Part shown: positions 56,383 to 58,186 of the stretch, one piece after another
How the letters are laid out: each line of letters starts with the position of its first letter
Position numbering within the stretch: position 1 is the first letter of the stretch
Source: an uncultured Geobacteraceae bacterium
GTDB taxonomy: Bacteria; Desulfobacterota; Desulfuromonadia; Geobacterales; Pseudopelobacteraceae
Assembly (NCBI GenBank): GCA_903901875.1
Contig: CAIUSO010000051.1
Coordinates: 1-58,186 of the forward strand
Length of the DNA: 58,186 nucleotides
Direction: 5' to 3'
Translations under genes and position numbers: made by a program
The notes under the pieces: generated by a model
The model's database searches: none
What the model saw: only the letters and a program-made list of their open reading frames with translations
What the model was told of the DNA's origin: nothing

Positions 56383-56808
56383 ATGTTTGTTAGGATTGGC
56401 TTTTTCTTTTTTAAAACAGGTATATGATACGCCGAATAAGCTCAGTGCATCAGCCTAAAAACTGAGTTGTTGATTCTGTTCCATCTGCTTTATCTCGAAA
56501 TCGGGCTAGGGTTGAATTATATCTCTCGAGGGGAATTAATCAGAGGCTCCCTAAGGGCGTTTAGCCAAGGGCTACAACACCACTGACTTGATTGCTGGTT
56601 GCTCATGCCGATGAATCTGTTTTTAATAGGGGCAAACGCGATAACTTCAATCGAGTCTTGCCCCTTAATTCTTTCGGTTGACGTTTTAAATAGATCCTAA
56701 GCTTGTTTTAGGTTTGCGGAAGCGGGAAGAAATGCGAAAAATAAAACCCCAGTTATGAAAGTTCTGATATAAATGCATGCAAATACAATGTATGTATAAA
56801 AGGGCTTT
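56383..56808. other. Intergenic region, no gene
   Basis: 426 bp. Contains the second copy of the 17-bp repeat (56674-56690) and a 7-bp inverted repeat GGGGCAA (56629-56635) / TTGCCCC (56658-56664). Otherwise nothing recognised. Confidence 0.5.
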
Positions 56809-57084
56809 ATGATTACATTTGGTAGCGAGAAGAATGAGCTTCTAAAACAAAGCCGAGGCATAGGGTTTGAAGATATTATTTCCGCAATCAATGCTGGGAA
56901 AATTCTCGATGTATTTGAGCATCCAGATCAAGACAGCTATCCTGGACAAAAAATTTATGTAGTGGAAGCGCTTGATTATGTGTATCTAGTGCCGTTTGTT
57001 AAAAATGACGATGGTGTATTTCTTAAAACCATCATACCCAGTCGTAAAGCAAAAAAACGCTATAAAGGGGAAGGCAATGTTTGA
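56809..57084 (+). CDS. BrnT-family toxin-like protein
   Basis: 91 residues. Pattern ITFGSEKNELLKQSRGIGFE, ILDVFEHPDQ, YPGQKIYVVEALDYVYLVPF, FLKTIIPSRKAKKRYKGE is that of BrnT-like RNase toxins (RelE-like fold). The conserved IIPSRKAKKRY end carries the basic catalytic-type residues. A CopG-like gene overlaps its 3' end by 8 bp, the usual toxin-first arrangement of this family. Confidence 0.85.
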   Translation: MITFGSEKNELLKQSRGIGFEDIISAINAGKILDVFEHPDQDSYPGQKIYVVEALDYVYLVPFVKNDDGVFLKTIIPSRKAKKRYKGEGNV

Positions 57085-57343
57085 TCAAGAAGAAATGGCG
57101 ATTTTAAATGCGCTTGAGGACAATAAACTGGTTCGTAGTATTAATGCCGATGAAGAAATTGCTTTGGCTAAAAAAGCGGCTAAAGAATATTTATCTAAAT
57201 CAAAAAATATTACTATTCGGCTGAGTTTGGGCGATGTTACGGCTATAAAAAATCGCGCCCAAGAAACCGGTATTCCATATCAAACCATCATTTCATCACT
57301 GGTTCATCAGTACGCTACTGGCAAAATCAGGTTGGAAGCTTAG
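57077..57343 (+). CDS. CopG/BrnA-like antitoxin
   Basis: 88 residues from ATG 57077, with AAAGGGGAAGG upstream; a longer frame in the toxin region is not real. Acidic N-terminal half that would wrap the toxin, then a ribbon-helix-helix: NITIRLSLGDVTAIKNRAQE, TGIPYQTIISSLVHQYATGK. Binds toxin and represses the pair. Confidence 0.85.
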   Translation: MFDQEEMAILNALEDNKLVRSINADEEIALAKKAAKEYLSKSKNITIRLSLGDVTAIKNRAQETGIPYQTIISSLVHQYATGKIRLEA

Positions 57344-57375
57344 TTTGTCGGTGCGCTGAACAATGTGTTAGTGGC

Positions 57376-58186
57376 TTAGGTAGCGATTAGCGTTACCACA
57401 CCAATCCGACTTTGGTTGCCACCCGCCTGTTTAGCCTGATACATCGCTTTATCAGAAAGACTGATAATGTTGTCCAAGACTGACTTGGGATCGCCAACTT
57501 CATATAAAAACACAGTCACACCAATACTCACCGTGCATTGAGGATCCAGCACAAACGAATCTTCACCAACACCAAAAGTGATTGGCATTGCAATACTTTT
57601 CTGCACTTTTTCAACAATCAGCTCAGTCCTAGATACAGCCGCTGTTTGGTCAATATTGAGATTGCTGACGATAATCACAAATTCATCACCACCATATCGA
57701 GCTACGGTATCTGTATCTCGAACAGCGCTTGTCAAACGCTCAGCAACTTCAACCAATAATAAGTCGCCGATCTCGTGCCCATATCGGTCATTGATAAGCT
57801 TGAATTTATCTAAGTCGATAAATAGCAGCGAGGAATAGGTTTTATTCCGATGCCCAGCAAGGAGGGCCTGATTAAATCGATCAATAAACAGGCGGCGGTT
57901 AGGTAATTTAGTTAGGTGATCAAGCAGCGCTTGAGAATTAGCAACCGCCAATAAAAGCCCGCTTTGATACAAACTATCTGCTGAGGTTTTTAATTTTTCT
58001 TCTGCGATGCCTAATAATTGTTTGTTTTGATCCAGTAATTGCTTACCGGCTTCTATTTCATGCATGGCTGCTTCATAGGCCACAAAATCAGCCGTTTTTT
58101 GTTCGTGAGATAGCTTGAGTTGTGCAGTCGCTTCTTGAATTCGCTGGGAGTTGGCTTCGAGACTTTTCAGGTTTTCAGCGGTTAAA
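57376..58186 (-). CDS. GGDEF-domain diguanylate cyclase (5' end outside window)
   Basis: At least 269 residues; the frame stays open past the right edge, beyond an internal GTG at 58083. The visible N-terminal part is a coiled coil (ENLKSLEANSQRIQEATAQL, AAMHEIEAGKQLLDQNKQLL). The GGDEF domain follows: DHLTKLPNRRLF, FIDLDKFKLINDRYGHEIGD, and ARYGGDEFVII. The inhibitory site RDTD lies five residues before GGDEF, so c-di-GMP product inhibition is expected. The sensor part, if any, is outside the window. Confidence 0.92.
   Translation of the reverse strand, partial: LTAENLKSLEANSQRIQEATAQLKLSHEQKTADFVAYEAAMHEIEAGKQLLDQNKQLLGIAEEKLKTSADSLYQSGLLLAVANSQALLDHLTKLPNRRLFIDRFNQALLAGHRNKTYSSLLFIDLDKFKLINDRYGHEIGDLLLVEVAERLTSAVRDTDTVARYGGDEFVIIVSNLNIDQTAAVSRTELIVEKVQKSIAMPITFGVGEDSFVLDPQCTVSIGVTVFLYEVGDPKSVLDNIISLSDKAMYQAKQAGGNQSRIGVVTLIAT

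Larger units (their letters stand above)
55615..56690. repeat. 17-bp direct repeat of the autotransporter 3' end
   Basis: TCGGTTGACGTTTTAAA occurs at 55615-55631 (last codons and stop of the autotransporter) and again at 56674-56690, where it is not in a long frame. The second copy may be the relic of another autotransporter's 3' end or a duplication border. Confidence 0.6.

Noticed and set aside
1..58186. CRISPR array
   Set aside because: The only regular repeats are in-frame protein repeats of the giant gene; no short direct repeats with unique spacers were seen.

Overview
The window reads as a chromosomal segment of a Desulfuromonadia/Geobacterales-type bacterium. The basis is gene order and content: recG, ribF, a flippase-like membrane protein, a DUF2723 glycosyltransferase, aroE, pilB, pilT, pilC and pilS in a row; a RelA/SpoT enzyme next to ridA; a zinc-ribbon L28 protein; a long RecG; and a single PepN. 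No 16S rRNA is present, so the lineage is inferred. From about 54.1 kb, just after a tRNA-Val(CAC), base and codon use become clearly more A+T-rich and the genes change to a truncated autotransporter, small membrane proteins, a BrnT-like toxin pair and a GGDEF protein. This looks like a tRNA-associated genomic island or, less happily, an assembly join.

Layout. (1) 1-17452: the 3' part of one giant gene, open through the left edge, for a secreted, calcium-binding, repeat-built surface protein. It has at least 5816 residues in the window. It holds Ig-like repeats, then six seven-bladed FG-GAP beta-propellers (42 blades), each followed by an RTX box and a shared trailing domain, with about eleven further Ig-like modules after the second. 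(2) 17.5-21.6 kb: a minus-strand four-gene run of exported, FlgT-like and zinc-ribbon proteins with no known system assigned. (3) 21.8-36.1 kb: core genes pepN, a GT4 glycosyltransferase, yceI (minus), yicC-gmk-rpoZ, relA/spoT-ridA, rpmB (minus), ydcF-like, thrC, murJ and an MGMT gene. A cluster of mini-ORFs behind an FNR-like site lies at 25.7-26.2 kb. (4) 36.1-37.6 kb: an A+T-rich accessory patch with a DnaA-box cluster, an intact vapBC pair and a decayed parDE pair. (5) 37.6-53.9 kb: mazG (minus), recG with an AbrB-like N-terminal extension, ribF, a UPF0104 membrane protein, a DUF2723 protein, aroE, the type IV pilus motor and sensor genes pilB-pilT-pilC-pilS, an orphan FtsX-type permease, a membrane protein and a CheY-like regulator. 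(6) 54.0-58.2 kb: tRNA-Val and the foreign-looking tail, including an hsdM 5' remnant.

How the genes fit together. Region 5 supplies type IV pilus extension (PilB), retraction (PilT), the platform (PilC) and the sensor kinase PilS, but PilR and PilA do not follow PilS here. The yicC-gmk-rpoZ and relA/spoT-ridA groups tie GMP synthesis, RNA polymerase omega and (p)ppGpp. The most unusual item is the giant propeller/RTX protein. Its domain arithmetic (exactly 6 x 7 blades, with a marked last blade) is directly visible and could represent an undescribed architecture.
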